The notes under the pieces: model-generated
Database searches by the model: none
The model's input: only the letters and a program-made list of their open reading frames with translations
Told to the model about the DNA's origin: nothing
Shown here: positions 44,630 to 54,412 of the stretch, piece by piece
Layout of the letters: each line of letters opens with the position of its first letter
Numbering within the stretch: the stretch's first letter is position 1
Position numbers and translations under genes: made by a program
Assembly: GCA_016795155.1 (NCBI GenBank)
Contig: JAEUIE010000036.1
Location: 62,001-126,000 of the forward strand
Length of the DNA stretch: 64,000 nucleotides
Source of the DNA: Planctomycetia bacterium
GTDB taxonomy: Bacteria > Planctomycetota > Planctomycetia > Gemmatales > HRBIN36
Direction: 5' to 3'

Positions 44630-45715
44630 TTAATGAGGTATCGGCTGACCTAGATTGGCACGCAGTGGTTTCCAGCCAGGGGGGGCAGAAGTTGGCATTG
44701 ACGGTGTTGCGTCAACAGGTGACCACGGACGATCCAGTGAAACTGCTGTTTGTGCTGGTGTGCTGCTGCTCAACTCGTCACCTGGATTATTGCCACGAAT
44801 GACTGCGCTGGTACCTGTTCGAGTGCCGCTGACTGCTGACACATTATTTCGCGTATCAACACGGGCAGCCTGGGATTGGCTGGAATTATTGCTGTTGTTG
44901 CTGGCAACCAGTGTGGTGGACTTGCCAGGATGATCCTGGAGCAGTGCTTGCGGGTTGCACCAGGAGAGCATCCATTTCAGCCAGACTTGTTCGAGTTGTT
45001 CGATATTGCGTAACCCATAATGCTTATTTAATGCGCGGTCCCAACCTATCTGTGGCTGGATGCCATCGGCAAGGAAATCAAGAAAAGCTCTTTTGTTACT
45101 TGACTCGACCAGGAATCGAACCACCGAGTATCCTTCGGCATACAGCGTAATGACATCTTCACCGGTTCGCGGATAGGTCATCATGGTCATCAGGGTTCGC
45201 AGGCGATATGCCTGATTTCCCTGTGCCAGGTAACGACGAATCAGATCATCATGTTTTTTGCGTTCATGATCATCTTCCGAAAGCACCGAACCACCTTCAT
45301 CGGCCCAGCGGGGCAGAGGCTGGCGGAACTTGTAGGCAAAGACGGTATGTGTGATTTCGTGAGGCAGCACACTGTTGACAATGCGCTCCAGCGAACCTGA
45401 AACCAGCATACGTTGATCGAGAATCGCGCCGTTATCAAAAGCAAATGTCGTTTCGCCTGAGGAGCCACTGGGGGTAACTTGAACTGTTAGTGGGCATTTC
45501 TTGCCCCAGGGTGGCATCTCGCGGCCCAGCCACTCCATGGCTTTTTCTCGTCGCCAGCGTTCTGCATACTCGCCCACTTTCTGGGCGATCTGCTGATTCG
45601 GCGCGTTGACCACAAAATTGGCTGTGACAAATTCACCAGCACCATAGGCGGGTTGAACAAAGACGTTCCACACCACCAACAGGCCGAGAATGATGTTAAA
45701 CTGGCGAAGAATCAT
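44630..45715 (-). CDS. Secreted HExxH peptidase-like (gluzincin/peptidase MA-like) protein
   Basis: About 361 residues from ATG 45715; the frame extends to 45811 without family character. A signal peptide (FNIILGLLVVWNVFVQPAYG) is followed by a metallopeptidase-like domain with NSVLPHEITHTVFAY, a canonical HExxH zinc motif. PRWADEGGSVLSE follows about 20 residues later and could supply the Glu third ligand, as in peptidase MA-like families. The last 90 residues are Ser/Thr/Pro-rich and low in complexity. It is probably an exported zinc peptidase. Confidence 0.78.
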   Translation of the reverse strand: MILRQFNIILGLLVVWNVFVQPAYGAGEFVTANFVVNAPNQQIAQKVGEYAERWRREKAMEWLGREMPPWGKKCPLTVQVTPSGSSGETTFAFDNGAILDQRMLVSGSLERIVNSVLPHEITHTVFAYKFRQPLPRWADEGGSVLSEDDHERKKHDDLIRRYLAQGNQAYRLRTLMTMMTYPRTGEDVITLYAEGYSVVRFLVESSNKRAFLDFLADGIQPQIGWDRALNKHYGLRNIEQLEQVWLKWMLSWCNPQALLQDHPGKSTTLVASNNSNNSSQSQAARVDTRNNVSAVSGTRTGTSAVIRGNNPGDELSSSTPAQTAVSLDRPWSPVDATPSMPTSAPPGWKPLRANLGQPIPH

Positions 45716-46038
45716 GAGCTGTTCCAATCCCTGGAGTGCGCAAGGCACACAGTCAACACCATTCTTCCCGCAAACGGAAGGCCAAGCTACTTCAGTTGCT
45801 GCCAGGCGCACCGATTTATTTGCCGTAGTGTCAGACCTGTACGGTAGTTACGACAAACTAGACTGGTGAAACCTTTTCGGTCAGGTAAACTGTTCCTGCT
45901 GGGGATTTTGTAAATCCTTCCTTTTACAGCAGGTGCTTCTTACAAAACATCGTCGATAGCTCGATGAGGAAACGAGTCTGGCTATGAAAATGAAGAATAA
46001 TGATCTTGACCTGTGTGGCAGAACTCTTGCAGGTATCA
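45716..46038. other. 323-base intergenic region
   Basis: Holds the upstream region of the peptidase-like gene and the trailing region of the SGNH-like gene. Short frames here have no recognisable product. No terminator-grade hairpin or repeat was seen. Confidence 0.4.
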
Positions 46039-47202
46039 TCATTCCTTCTTTTGCACTTTCCAATCCGCCGGAAGATGCTCGAAAATCTGTTGAGCATACA
46101 GCGGTACGCCCTGTTGATTGAAGTGATAGACAGGATCGCCTTTCAAATAATACTGTTCATAATTGTTGCCTAATGCCTTCCGCAAATCATCGGTTGCATT
46201 GTAGTAGTGCAGATTCTTTTCCCTGGCAATTTTCTCAACTGCATGAAATACCAGTTGATTAGGTGTCGGTTTTTCTTTGGTACCCTGTAGATGAAACGGA
46301 TTAGGATGACACACCCACAGCACGCGCTGCCCTGTTCCAACCTGCTGGATCAAGACATCTGCCAATTCTCGCAGATTGTTTTCAAACAGCAGAACTGCAT
46401 CGCGGTATTTTTCGTTCACATTTTCAGATTGATCGCTGATGGATTCACAGACCTGGTCGGAAATGCGATTGGTTTTGCCTGCATCCATTTTGGGATATGC
46501 AAAACGGGTGTGATACAGTTTATGCACCAGTCGGCAGGTGTAGAGCCAGTGCTGCTTGGCATCCAGAAATCCCTGGATGAAGAAAGCATAGCCGGGTGTG
46601 GAACGCACTCGGACTATTTTTCCCTGTTCATCACGCTCGACCAGGTTGCGATAGCGGAAGGCATCATCTCCCATATCGGTGTTGTCAATTACGACCACCA
46701 CCATATCAGGCTTCACCACGGGAAGAATCTTCCTGGCCTGCACCACAAAGATACTGGGCGAATAGGAATAGTACCCGGCATTAAAGGGAATCATGGGAAT
46801 GCCAGCATCCCGATAACGTGACCAGATTTGCCAGGGTATCTCTGCTTCCTTGCCATAGCCCTGCATGAACGAATCACCCATGAACAGCATTCTCCAGGCA
46901 CGACGATCATCCTGGGCCGATTTCGGAATGCGATCAAAACTATACTGGATGATTCCATTTTCATCGTAAGGCCAGGTGGCCAGATGTTCGGGACGATGAT
47001 TCAATTCTTCAGAAACAATGCCCGGATGTATCTCAGCCATGTTCAGATCAAACCAGGGCCCCAGTTTCTGCTGCAAACGCAATCCGATTTCCAGCAGCAG
47101 TAATCCGAACAAGATCGAAAACAGCAGTTTCCAGAGTACATGAACGGGCTTTTTACGTTGGCGAGATGAATAGGGAGAAGCAGGAGGTACGGATGCACTC
47201 AT
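46039..47202 (-). CDS. SGNH/GDSL hydrolase-like membrane-anchored protein
   Basis: About 387 residues from ATG 47202. One N-terminal membrane segment (WKLLFSILFGLLLLEIGLRL) anchors an extracytoplasmic domain. SGNH-type blocks are visible: LFMGDSFMQGYG (nucleophile Ser of block I), PFNAGYYSYSP (Asn of block III), and DPVYHFNQQGVPLYAQ, whose Asp and His fit block V. Members deacylate or deacetylate polysaccharides or lipids. Substrate is not evident. No neighbouring exopolysaccharide genes are present. Confidence 0.8.
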   Translation of the reverse strand: MSASVPPASPYSSRQRKKPVHVLWKLLFSILFGLLLLEIGLRLQQKLGPWFDLNMAEIHPGIVSEELNHRPEHLATWPYDENGIIQYSFDRIPKSAQDDRRAWRMLFMGDSFMQGYGKEAEIPWQIWSRYRDAGIPMIPFNAGYYSYSPSIFVVQARKILPVVKPDMVVVVIDNTDMGDDAFRYRNLVERDEQGKIVRVRSTPGYAFFIQGFLDAKQHWLYTCRLVHKLYHTRFAYPKMDAGKTNRISDQVCESISDQSENVNEKYRDAVLLFENNLRELADVLIQQVGTGQRVLWVCHPNPFHLQGTKEKPTPNQLVFHAVEKIAREKNLHYYNATDDLRKALGNNYEQYYLKGDPVYHFNQQGVPLYAQQIFEHLPADWKVQKKE

Positions 47203-47252
47203 GATCAAATATCTAGCCGTATGGATAACTTTCTCATTCTATATGCTGAGTA

Positions 47253-48569
47253 CTATTTTCGATTCGGAACTCCTCCGGGCGGGCTTCCCCAGGCTCCGCC
47301 ACTGCTGTAGGGAAACAGCGACTTCACCGGTGGTGGAGCAGGGGAATCTTCACTGAGTGCTTCCAGGGCTACATTGGGAATACGGTTAAACGCAATCCGC
47401 ATCGGTGCTCGTTGCAACACGTTGTGCAGGCCACCAAAGTAAGCACCTTGAATGCCAAATTTCTGATTCACTTCGTCCATGGTTTTGGAAAGAGCCAGCA
47501 GATTGCGATCCTGCGGGAACAGGTGTTCGGGAATCTGTCGTGCATCAACTACATCACCCAGAACCACGCCTACTTTCAGAATTTTTCCAGCAGGCTTGCG
47601 CCAGTAAAGATGATGCAGTAGCTTGAGCAGAGTAGGGGTATCAGCCGTGGGATCAATGCGGCGACGCAACCCCCAACCATCCTGTCCCAGGAAATCGAGA
47701 TGAACGGTAATTGACTGGGCTTTGAGATGATCATGCCGTAGCCGCATCGCTGCCTTGTACAACATGCGCTGCAGAACCGCCCAAGCATCGGTGTCGCACC
47801 GAAGTTGCGGAGGCAGCACATGGGAATGGCCTACCGAACTTCGTCGTGTCGGTACCTCTTCAATATCTTCGCCTCGGAGTGCATAATACCATCGACTGCC
47901 CAGCACGCTGCTTCCCCACAGCAGGCACAACTCCCGCTTGGATAACTGGCAGAGTTGCCGAATGGAAACCAGCCCCTGCTTGTTCAGCCGCTTACGCATC
48001 CGTCTGCCGATGCCGGGTAAATCTTCCAGGTGCAGTGACTCCAGCATGCCGGGAAGTTCCTGTTTTTCGATCATGGTCAAACCGTCGGGCTTCTGCATGT
48101 CAGCAGCGACTTTGGCCAGCATGACATTGGGCCCGATCCCGATGGAACAACGCAGCGTCTCTCCCAGGGTTTGCCGAATGGTTCCCTTGATTTCCAGGGC
48201 CAGGTTGCGGGCTTTGCCTGGTTCACGCTCTTCTCCCAGAAGTCGACACGCCATCTCATCTATCGACATGACCTTATCGACATGCACAACCTTCTCTACA
48301 GCATCCACAATCTGATGGTGAAGCTCAACATACCGTCGTGGTTGGGCCTGTACGACGATGATTTCCGGACACAACTGTCTGGCTTCACGTATTCCGGTTC
48401 CGGTTTTCACACCCCGCTTCTTGGCTTCGTAACTGGCAGCTATGCAGCAACTCGTTTCAGCCAGAACCGGAGCAACAGCTACTGGCTTGCCACGCAGCGA
48501 AGGGTTATCATGCTGCTCCACTGAAGCAAAATAGGCGTTCATATCAATGAACAGGTAACGCAGCGACAT
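47253..48569 (-). CDS. Y-family DNA polymerase (DinB/Pol IV-like)
   Basis: 438 residues from ATG 48569, with GGAGC six bases upstream. Catalytic palm carboxylates are present in LFIDMNAYFASVEQ and VMSIDEMACRLLG. The helix-hairpin-helix thumb is LHLEDLPGIGRRMRKRLN. The little-finger region includes RSSVGHSHVLPP. These proteins carry out error-prone bypass of damaged bases. The C-terminal 60 residues are Pro-rich and lack a clear beta-clamp motif. Direct repeats in the upstream region (48653-48709) may hold its regulator site. No imuA-like partner is adjacent. Confidence 0.88.
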   Translation of the reverse strand: MSLRYLFIDMNAYFASVEQHDNPSLRGKPVAVAPVLAETSCCIAASYEAKKRGVKTGTGIREARQLCPEIIVVQAQPRRYVELHHQIVDAVEKVVHVDKVMSIDEMACRLLGEEREPGKARNLALEIKGTIRQTLGETLRCSIGIGPNVMLAKVAADMQKPDGLTMIEKQELPGMLESLHLEDLPGIGRRMRKRLNKQGLVSIRQLCQLSKRELCLLWGSSVLGSRWYYALRGEDIEEVPTRRSSVGHSHVLPPQLRCDTDAWAVLQRMLYKAAMRLRHDHLKAQSITVHLDFLGQDGWGLRRRIDPTADTPTLLKLLHHLYWRKPAGKILKVGVVLGDVVDARQIPEHLFPQDRNLLALSKTMDEVNQKFGIQGAYFGGLHNVLQRAPMRIAFNRIPNVALEALSEDSPAPPPVKSLFPYSSGGAWGSPPGGVPNRK

Positions 48570-48900
48570 GAGGAAGCTCCCCTGATGCGAATGATCCTCA
48601 CGAACTCTTAGCACAGAGAATCTACTCTACCAGCACCTATCGAAACGGTACAAGTGTACAGTTAAAGGAATTTTTCGAAAATGAACAAAATACAGTTAAA
48701 TAGTGTACATATTTATAAATTTGCGAATGTTTATAGCTAAATGGCCGCTTCATTAAGTCTGGAATTCCGATTACTTTCAAGCCACAGAGTGATAAAAGTG
48801 GTTACTGTTCTCTAAACCCGCATGTGTTTTTCCAGCTTTTCGCTACAAACAGCAGTTTCGGAGCTAAACTAAGGCAGACCTGTCGCCTTTGGTCTTTTCC
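48570..48900. other. Divergent AT-rich intergenic region of polymerase and kinase genes
   Basis: This 331-base gap contains the promoter regions of both divergent genes and the repeated AGTGTACA/TACAGTTAAA motifs at 48653-48709. The core (48660-48740) is notably AT-rich. No open frame of note. Confidence 0.45.
48653..48709. promoter_or_regulatory. Repeated motifs, candidate operator
   Basis: AGTGTACA occurs at 48653-48660 and 48702-48709. TACAGTTAAA occurs at 48657-48666 and 48691-48700. The TGTACA core is palindromic. Two sites about 49 bases apart, between a DNA-damage-type polymerase and a kinase, fit binding of a dimeric regulator; its identity is unknown. Confidence 0.4.
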
Positions 48901-50136
48901 ATGCAGGCCATGTTCGCTGATCTCACTCATCCCAGTCGCGACCAACTTCGTTCGTTTGTTGCGAACAAGCTGGATCAGGCAGAAATGGCTCTGATCAGGA
49001 ATCACCTGCGCATCTGCCATGGCTGTCAGGACATCTTGCAACGAATGAATGTCGAGAGTGATCCGGTTTCCGATACTTACAATATCGCACAGGACACCCT
49101 CGATACCGGAAGTAAACCGATCATTCCGTTGGATGCGACGGCGGCACTGGCTGAATTGCCCCTGGTGCTGGCCAATCATCCGCGGTTTAACATCATCAAT
49201 ATGCTCGGTTCCGGCAGTATGGGAACTGTCTACCGGGCTATGGATCAAGTGACTGGGCAATTTGTCGCCATCAAAGTACTGCAGGCCATGGATGCTCAGA
49301 GTTTCCAGAGATTCAGGCGTGAGATGGAACTTCTCACCAAGCTCAATCATCCCAATCTTGTCTCTTTGTATGATGCTGACCTGGCGGGTGAGACACCTTA
49401 CCTGGTGATGGAATGCGTGGAAGGCATCAGCCTGGACAGGTTGATTACCCGGCAGGGTATTTTCCGTGTACCCGATGCCTGTGAAATCGTCTACCAGGTG
49501 GCATCAGGCCTGGAGCACGCACACAGCAAGAATGTCATTCACCGGGATATTAAGCCATCCAACATCATGGTCACACCTACCGGGCAGGTGAAACTGCTCG
49601 ACTGGGGGCTGGCACGTATCTGGGATGGTGTGCAGAGTAGTCACCAGGATATTAACATTACCGTTGCTCACCAGACTGTAGGCACACCCGATTACATTGC
49701 ACCGGAACAACTGGAAGACAGCAGAACGGTTGATGCCCGTGCCGACATTTACAGTTTAGGCGGAACGTTGTTTACCCTTCTGACAGGCAAAGCCCCCCGA
49801 GACTGGCGAACGGGTAATGTTGTTGCTTACCAGTGGCTACAACGACCCGATGTGACCGTCAGCGCCATTCGGGCTGATACGAAAAGTCCGTTGCGAAAAA
49901 TTCTCATCCGCATGCTCGAATTGCAACGTGATAAGCGCATTAATTCTACATCAGATTTGCTGGAATACCTGAAGCCTTTTTGCAAGGATGCAGATCTGAA
50001 GGCACTGATCGCTAATGATCGCCCCTACCATCCACTCGATTCTGCTCAGGCTGGTATCATTCACTACATCATGCTGGCCGTGATAGTCATTCTCATCGGC
50101 GCATCGCTGATCATAGCCTGGCTTAAACAGCGCTAA
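48901..50136 (+). CDS. Ser/Thr protein kinase with N-terminal zinc-finger-like segment
   Basis: About 411 residues from ATG 48901 (a TTG at 48889 is in frame). The N-terminus has NHLRICHGCQDIL, an H-x3-C-x2-C pattern like the zf-HC2 anti-sigma zinc finger. The kinase domain (about 95-360) has [36 protein letters not shown] (DWG instead of DFG) and IAPEQLED. A C-terminal membrane segment (YIMLAVIVILIGASLIIAWL) ends the protein. The fusion suggests a kinase that also binds an ECF sigma or another protein through the zinc finger. The stop overlaps that of the convergent gene. Confidence 0.87.
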   Translation: MQAMFADLTHPSRDQLRSFVANKLDQAEMALIRNHLRICHGCQDILQRMNVESDPVSDTYNIAQDTLDTGSKPIIPLDATAALAELPLVLANHPRFNIINMLGSGSMGTVYRAMDQVTGQFVAIKVLQAMDAQSFQRFRREMELLTKLNHPNLVSLYDADLAGETPYLVMECVEGISLDRLITRQGIFRVPDACEIVYQVASGLEHAHSKNVIHRDIKPSNIMVTPTGQVKLLDWGLARIWDGVQSSHQDINITVAHQTVGTPDYIAPEQLEDSRTVDARADIYSLGGTLFTLLTGKAPRDWRTGNVVAYQWLQRPDVTVSAIRADTKSPLRKILIRMLELQRDKRINSTSDLLEYLKPFCKDADLKALIANDRPYHPLDSAQAGIIHYIMLAVIVILIGASLIIAWLKQR

Positions 50137-51011
50137 GTCAGTTCGAGAATCTTGTCCATCCTTCGGCTGATATCCATCAGCTCTTTTTTACCGCCACCTG
50201 GAACTTCTGCCGTGGCCCAACTGTTGTAGCCTACTTCTTCGCAGGCCTGGAGGATGGCTGGCCAGTTCTCACTGCCCTCACCGATCTTGACCCATTTGCG
50301 ATCATGGTGATAACCTTTGAAATCGAGCTTCAGCATGCGCTTGCCTAGTTTGCGAATCCATTCTTCAGATGGCACGCCATACTTCATCATGTTGGATGCA
50401 TCAAAGTAAGCTCCCACCCAGGGAGACTGGAATTGATCCACGTATTTGATAAGCATTTCCGGGGTTGTCAGGAAGTCGTTCCATACCACTTCGATGGCTA
50501 TTTTGATGTTCAGCTTTTCCGCCAGGGGGAGCACTTTTTTGATTTCCGCCGTCGAGCGCTCCCAGCACTGATCAAAGTTTTCCGTTTCCTTGTTCTTCAC
50601 TGCACCCGGAACGAGCAGACAGGTGTCAGCTTCATAAAATTTTGCATCATTCATCGCTATTTTGAGAGCTTCCAAGCCCTGGGCTCTTACCTCAGGATTG
50701 GGGTCAGACAGTCGCTTGTTCCAGTGAACCGAATCGATGGTGCCATGAATGACAATGCCGGTTTTATCCCGCGCCTGCACCATTTCCGTGCGATCCAGTT
50801 CATTGGGAGAATCAATCTCGACACCCATGAACCCGCATTTTTTGGCCAGTTCAAAACGCTCCATAATGCTTGGGGCTTTGATCATGCTGAATTTTACAGC
50901 TTTCTTCAGACGCACTTTTCTTGTTGGTGCCGACATCAGCGGTAAGTTGATCGAACCAGCGAGGACACCAGCCAGGCTGGTTTGAAGTAATCTGCGTCGT
51001 AACATGTTCAT
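50133..51011 (-). CDS. Tat-exported sugar phosphate isomerase/epimerase-like protein
   Basis: A 292-residue TIM-barrel protein of the xylose-isomerase-like (AP endonuclease family 2) group. The N-terminus MNMLRRRLLQTSLAGVLAGS is a twin-arginine-type signal. Barrel elements include MGVEIDSPNEL, ALKIAMNDAKFYEADTCLLV, IKIAIEVVWNDFL and WVGAYFDASNMMKYG. The Glu, Asp and His metal ligands of this group lie in these strands. Sugar substrate cannot be predicted. GGAG precedes the ATG. Confidence 0.86.
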   Translation of the reverse strand: MNMLRRRLLQTSLAGVLAGSINLPLMSAPTRKVRLKKAVKFSMIKAPSIMERFELAKKCGFMGVEIDSPNELDRTEMVQARDKTGIVIHGTIDSVHWNKRLSDPNPEVRAQGLEALKIAMNDAKFYEADTCLLVPGAVKNKETENFDQCWERSTAEIKKVLPLAEKLNIKIAIEVVWNDFLTTPEMLIKYVDQFQSPWVGAYFDASNMMKYGVPSEEWIRKLGKRMLKLDFKGYHHDRKWVKIGEGSENWPAILQACEEVGYNSWATAEVPGGGKKELMDISRRMDKILELT

Positions 51012-51044
51012 GGTGGAACTCCGTCGAATGAATGCGGTTGGAAA

Positions 51045-54000
51045 TTACTTACCTGCGGGTTTCTTGTCAGCCGAATCTGAAAAGATTCCGGGGATTTTCT
51101 TCTGCTCCAGCAGTTCATTGTACCGTTTGACGTCATCGGTGATGACCTGCTTCAGCGATGAGAGTTCGGCATCAATCTGTCGAACGATTTCCTTTTTATA
51201 CTCGATGGTGGAGTCAGTTGGTCGATTGTCGCCGAACCCCGCATTACCGGCGAGGGCTGCCAGCTTGTTGTTCAGACGAATAGGGAAATTGAGCAAGTCC
51301 TGCGAGCTTTTCGCTTTGGTCTGATAAAGCGTTTCTTCAATGGCAGTCAAACGCTTTTCAATGACTTTGCCCAGTTCGAGAATGTTGCTGACATCAGGCT
51401 TATCCTTGATGCGTTTGTTGATGCCGGAAATCTGCTCGCGGATATCACGCAGTTGCTTGATACCGGTATGTGTTTCTGTCAGCTTGTCACGCACTTCCAG
51501 TAGATATTGGAACTGTGCCAGGTAATCTTCCTGACTGGCAGAACTGCGTGGATCAGGCTTCACCTCGAACGCAGTGGTTTGTTCGAGATCGCCGGTCTTG
51601 ATGCGAACCTGATACTTGCCAGGCGGCGCTTTGGGGCCAGTTAAACTTCCCCAGATGATCATTCCGGTAAACCCTTCTGCATCAGCATAGCGCAGATTCC
51701 AGACAAAGCGATTCATGCCTGCCTTTACCTGTATTTTCTCTGCTGGCTTTTCTGCAGTGGTGCTGTACTTCCGGATCAGTGCGCCAGACTGATCAAGGAT
51801 TTCAACGGTGACGGCCTTCTTTTCATCAGGTTTGTCTTTGAGATAGTAATAGATGACAGCACCGGAAGGTGGATTCTGACCAGCCAGCCGAGCCTGGGGT
51901 GGACCGTCATCACCACCAAACCCACCACCACCGGGTAAACGCAGGGCAGGGCGGGGCTTAAGCAGATGAATTCCCTTGTCAGCGATATCATTGGAATGCT
52001 GATGCAGTGGAGTCAGATCATCGAGCACCCAGAATGAACGCCCTTGTGTTGCGACAACAAGGTCATCATTCTTAAGAGCCAGATCGGTAATCGGCACAAT
52101 AGGCAGGTTTAACTGAAACGACTGCCAGCTTGCACCATCATCAAAGGAAACATACATGCCTGATTCTGTGCCTGCATAGAGAAGCCCAGCACGCTTGCTG
52201 TCAGCACGAATGACTCGCGTGAAATGATCATCCTTGATCCCATTGACGATACGAGTCCAGGTTTTGCCATAATCAGTTGTCTTGTAGAGATACGGTTTGA
52301 AATCATCGAGTTTGTAACGGGTGGCAGCCACATACAAACCACCTTTTTCGGTGGGATGTATTTCAATGCTGTTGATCTGGCTCCATTCGGGAAGATCAGG
52401 AGGAGTTACCTTGCTCCACGATTTGCCAGCATCGCGAGAAAGTTGCAGCACGCCATCATCGGTGCCTGCCCACAGAACGCCTTTCTCATGTGGTGATTCC
52501 AATGCTGCAAAAATGGTGCAGTAGTATTCAACTGAGGTGTTATCTTTGGTGATGGGTCCACCCGAGGGGCCTTGCTTCGATTTATCGTTGCGAGTGAGAT
52601 CAGGGCTGATGGCCTGCCAGGTCTGTCCTTCGTTGGTCGTCTTAAACAGCACATTGCCTGCTGCATAAAGAGTCTTGGAATCGTGAGGGGAGAAGAATAT
52701 TGGGAAATTCCACTGGAACCGGTATTTCAAATCGGCAGCGCCATGCCCGATGGGATTGTCAGGCCAGACGTTGATCATGCGGACTTCCTTGGTTTTGTGA
52801 TTCACCCGAGTCAGAAATCCGCCGTAAGAACCGCCATACACGATATCAGGGTTATCTGGATTGACTGCGATGTGCCCGCTTTCGCCACCCGCGGTTGATT
52901 CCCAATCATTGTCGGTGATGCTGAATCCATCACTCCGGCTGGCAATGCGAACCGTCGAGTTATCCTGCTGTGCACCATAAATGCGGTAGGGGAAGTGATT
53001 GTCCGTTGTCACTCGATAAAACTGTGCCGTGGGCTGATTCTGATAAGTACTCCAGGCGGCACCAGCATTGGTGGTGACCTGAGCGCCGCCATCATCTGCC
53101 ACGATCATGCGACTCGGCTCCTGCGGATCGATCCACAGATCGTGATGATCTCCGTGTGGCGTTGGTATTCCTTTGAAAGTTCTGCCTCCGTCGGTAGATC
53201 GCAAAAAGTCTACATTGACGACAAAGACTTCATCCAGATTTTTGGGATGTGCATAGATGCGGGTGTAATACCAGGCTCGTTGCCTGAGGTTGCGGTCTTC
53301 ACTGGTGCGTGACCAATTCAGGCCGCCATCATCGGTGCGGAATACACCGCCATCATCTGCTTCGATGATGGCCCACATGCGATCGGAGTTAACTGGTGAG
53401 ACAGTAATTCCAATGATGCCTACCGTGGCTTTGGGCAACCCTTTGCTCCGCGTAATTTCCTTCCAGGTATCTCCACCATCGGTGCTTTTCCATAACCCCG
53501 ATCCATCGCCGCCGCTTTCCAGGCTGTAAGCTGTTCGCTTGATGCGCCAGGTAGTTGCGAACAGAATGCGTGGATTATTCGGATCAAGTAACAGATCAAC
53601 CGCACCCACTTCTTCATTCACAAAGAGTATATTCTGCCAGGTTGTTCCTCCATCCTTGCTGCGAAATATGCCACGCTGTTTATTGGGGCCGTACAGGTGA
53701 CCCATGGCAGCAACATACAAGATGTCTGGATTGGTCGGATGAATTCTGATGCGTGAAATATGTCTGCTGTCTTCCAGACCAATAGACTTCCATGTTTTGC
53801 CTGCATCAGTTGAACGCCACATGCCGTATCCATGCGAGACGTTGCCTCGCACGGTTTTTTCGCCACCACCCACGTAGATGACATTGTGATCAGATTCGCT
53901 GACAGCCACTGCACCAATGGAACCGCCAAAGAAGCCATCCGAAATGTTCATCCAACTGGTGCCGGCATCGGTGGTTCGCCAGACGCCGCCCCCCACGCTC

Positions 54001-54218
54001 CCGAAATAGAAGAGCATTGGTTTGCCAGGTACACCCGTGACTGCTGCAGAACGACCACCTCGGTACGGCCCTATCGAGCGGTATTTCATCGCCTGAAACG
54101 GCTTGACCTTGTCTTGTTCATCAGTCGGCGCTTGTGCTTCGAGTGCGGGTAGTATGGAAAGAACAACTGCCAGCACACATGCTGCCTTGAGAATCCAGTG
54201 CATCGATGCAGACTCCAT
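51045..54218 (-). CDS. Large secreted BNR/sortilin-like beta-propeller protein
   Basis: A 1057-residue protein with a signal peptide (KAACVLAVVLSILPALEA). It opens with MKYRSIGPYRGGRSAAVTGV and then carries many BNR/Asp-box type repeats (STDAGKTWKSI, SKDGGTTWQNI, TDDGGLNWSRT, TNEGQTWQAI, SRDAGKSWSKV). These form two VPS10/sortilin-like or glycosidase-like propellers over about 40-720. A beta-sandwich follows, and a helical end closes the protein. Such proteins are frequent in planctomycetes and are annotated only as WD40/YVTN/BNR-like. Starts at 54218 and 54203 are both acceptable; the second has GGAG upstream. Confidence 0.87.
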   Translation of the reverse strand: MESASMHWILKAACVLAVVLSILPALEAQAPTDEQDKVKPFQAMKYRSIGPYRGGRSAAVTGVPGKPMLFYFGSVGGGVWRTTDAGTSWMNISDGFFGGSIGAVAVSESDHNVIYVGGGEKTVRGNVSHGYGMWRSTDAGKTWKSIGLEDSRHISRIRIHPTNPDILYVAAMGHLYGPNKQRGIFRSKDGGTTWQNILFVNEEVGAVDLLLDPNNPRILFATTWRIKRTAYSLESGGDGSGLWKSTDGGDTWKEITRSKGLPKATVGIIGITVSPVNSDRMWAIIEADDGGVFRTDDGGLNWSRTSEDRNLRQRAWYYTRIYAHPKNLDEVFVVNVDFLRSTDGGRTFKGIPTPHGDHHDLWIDPQEPSRMIVADDGGAQVTTNAGAAWSTYQNQPTAQFYRVTTDNHFPYRIYGAQQDNSTVRIASRSDGFSITDNDWESTAGGESGHIAVNPDNPDIVYGGSYGGFLTRVNHKTKEVRMINVWPDNPIGHGAADLKYRFQWNFPIFFSPHDSKTLYAAGNVLFKTTNEGQTWQAISPDLTRNDKSKQGPSGGPITKDNTSVEYYCTIFAALESPHEKGVLWAGTDDGVLQLSRDAGKSWSKVTPPDLPEWSQINSIEIHPTEKGGLYVAATRYKLDDFKPYLYKTTDYGKTWTRIVNGIKDDHFTRVIRADSKRAGLLYAGTESGMYVSFDDGASWQSFQLNLPIVPITDLALKNDDLVVATQGRSFWVLDDLTPLHQHSNDIADKGIHLLKPRPALRLPGGGGFGGDDGPPQARLAGQNPPSGAVIYYYLKDKPDEKKAVTVEILDQSGALIRKYSTTAEKPAEKIQVKAGMNRFVWNLRYADAEGFTGMIIWGSLTGPKAPPGKYQVRIKTGDLEQTTAFEVKPDPRSSASQEDYLAQFQYLLEVRDKLTETHTGIKQLRDIREQISGINKRIKDKPDVSNILELGKVIEKRLTAIEETLYQTKAKSSQDLLNFPIRLNNKLAALAGNAGFGDNRPTDSTIEYKKEIVRQIDAELSSLKQVITDDVKRYNELLEQKKIPGIFSDSADKKPAGK

Positions 54219-54412
54219 GGTGTATCAACACCTTGCAGAGTATCTATCATCAGAGTCAAAAGCCACTGGAATCTTCACACATGTCAAAACTGGCATGAAC
54301 CGAATGGAGTCAGGCAAATTACTCACATCAGGAATCGAATTACATCGCAAAGTATGGAGAAAGGCGATAGTATTTTCTCCAACTATCAACTGAATGATAC
54401 CTGGGGTGAAAC

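Noticed and set aside
45716-45811. N-terminal extension of the HExxH peptidase-like gene
   Set aside because: The extension would place 32 Cys-rich residues before a good signal peptide; ATG 45715 gives a standard exported protein.
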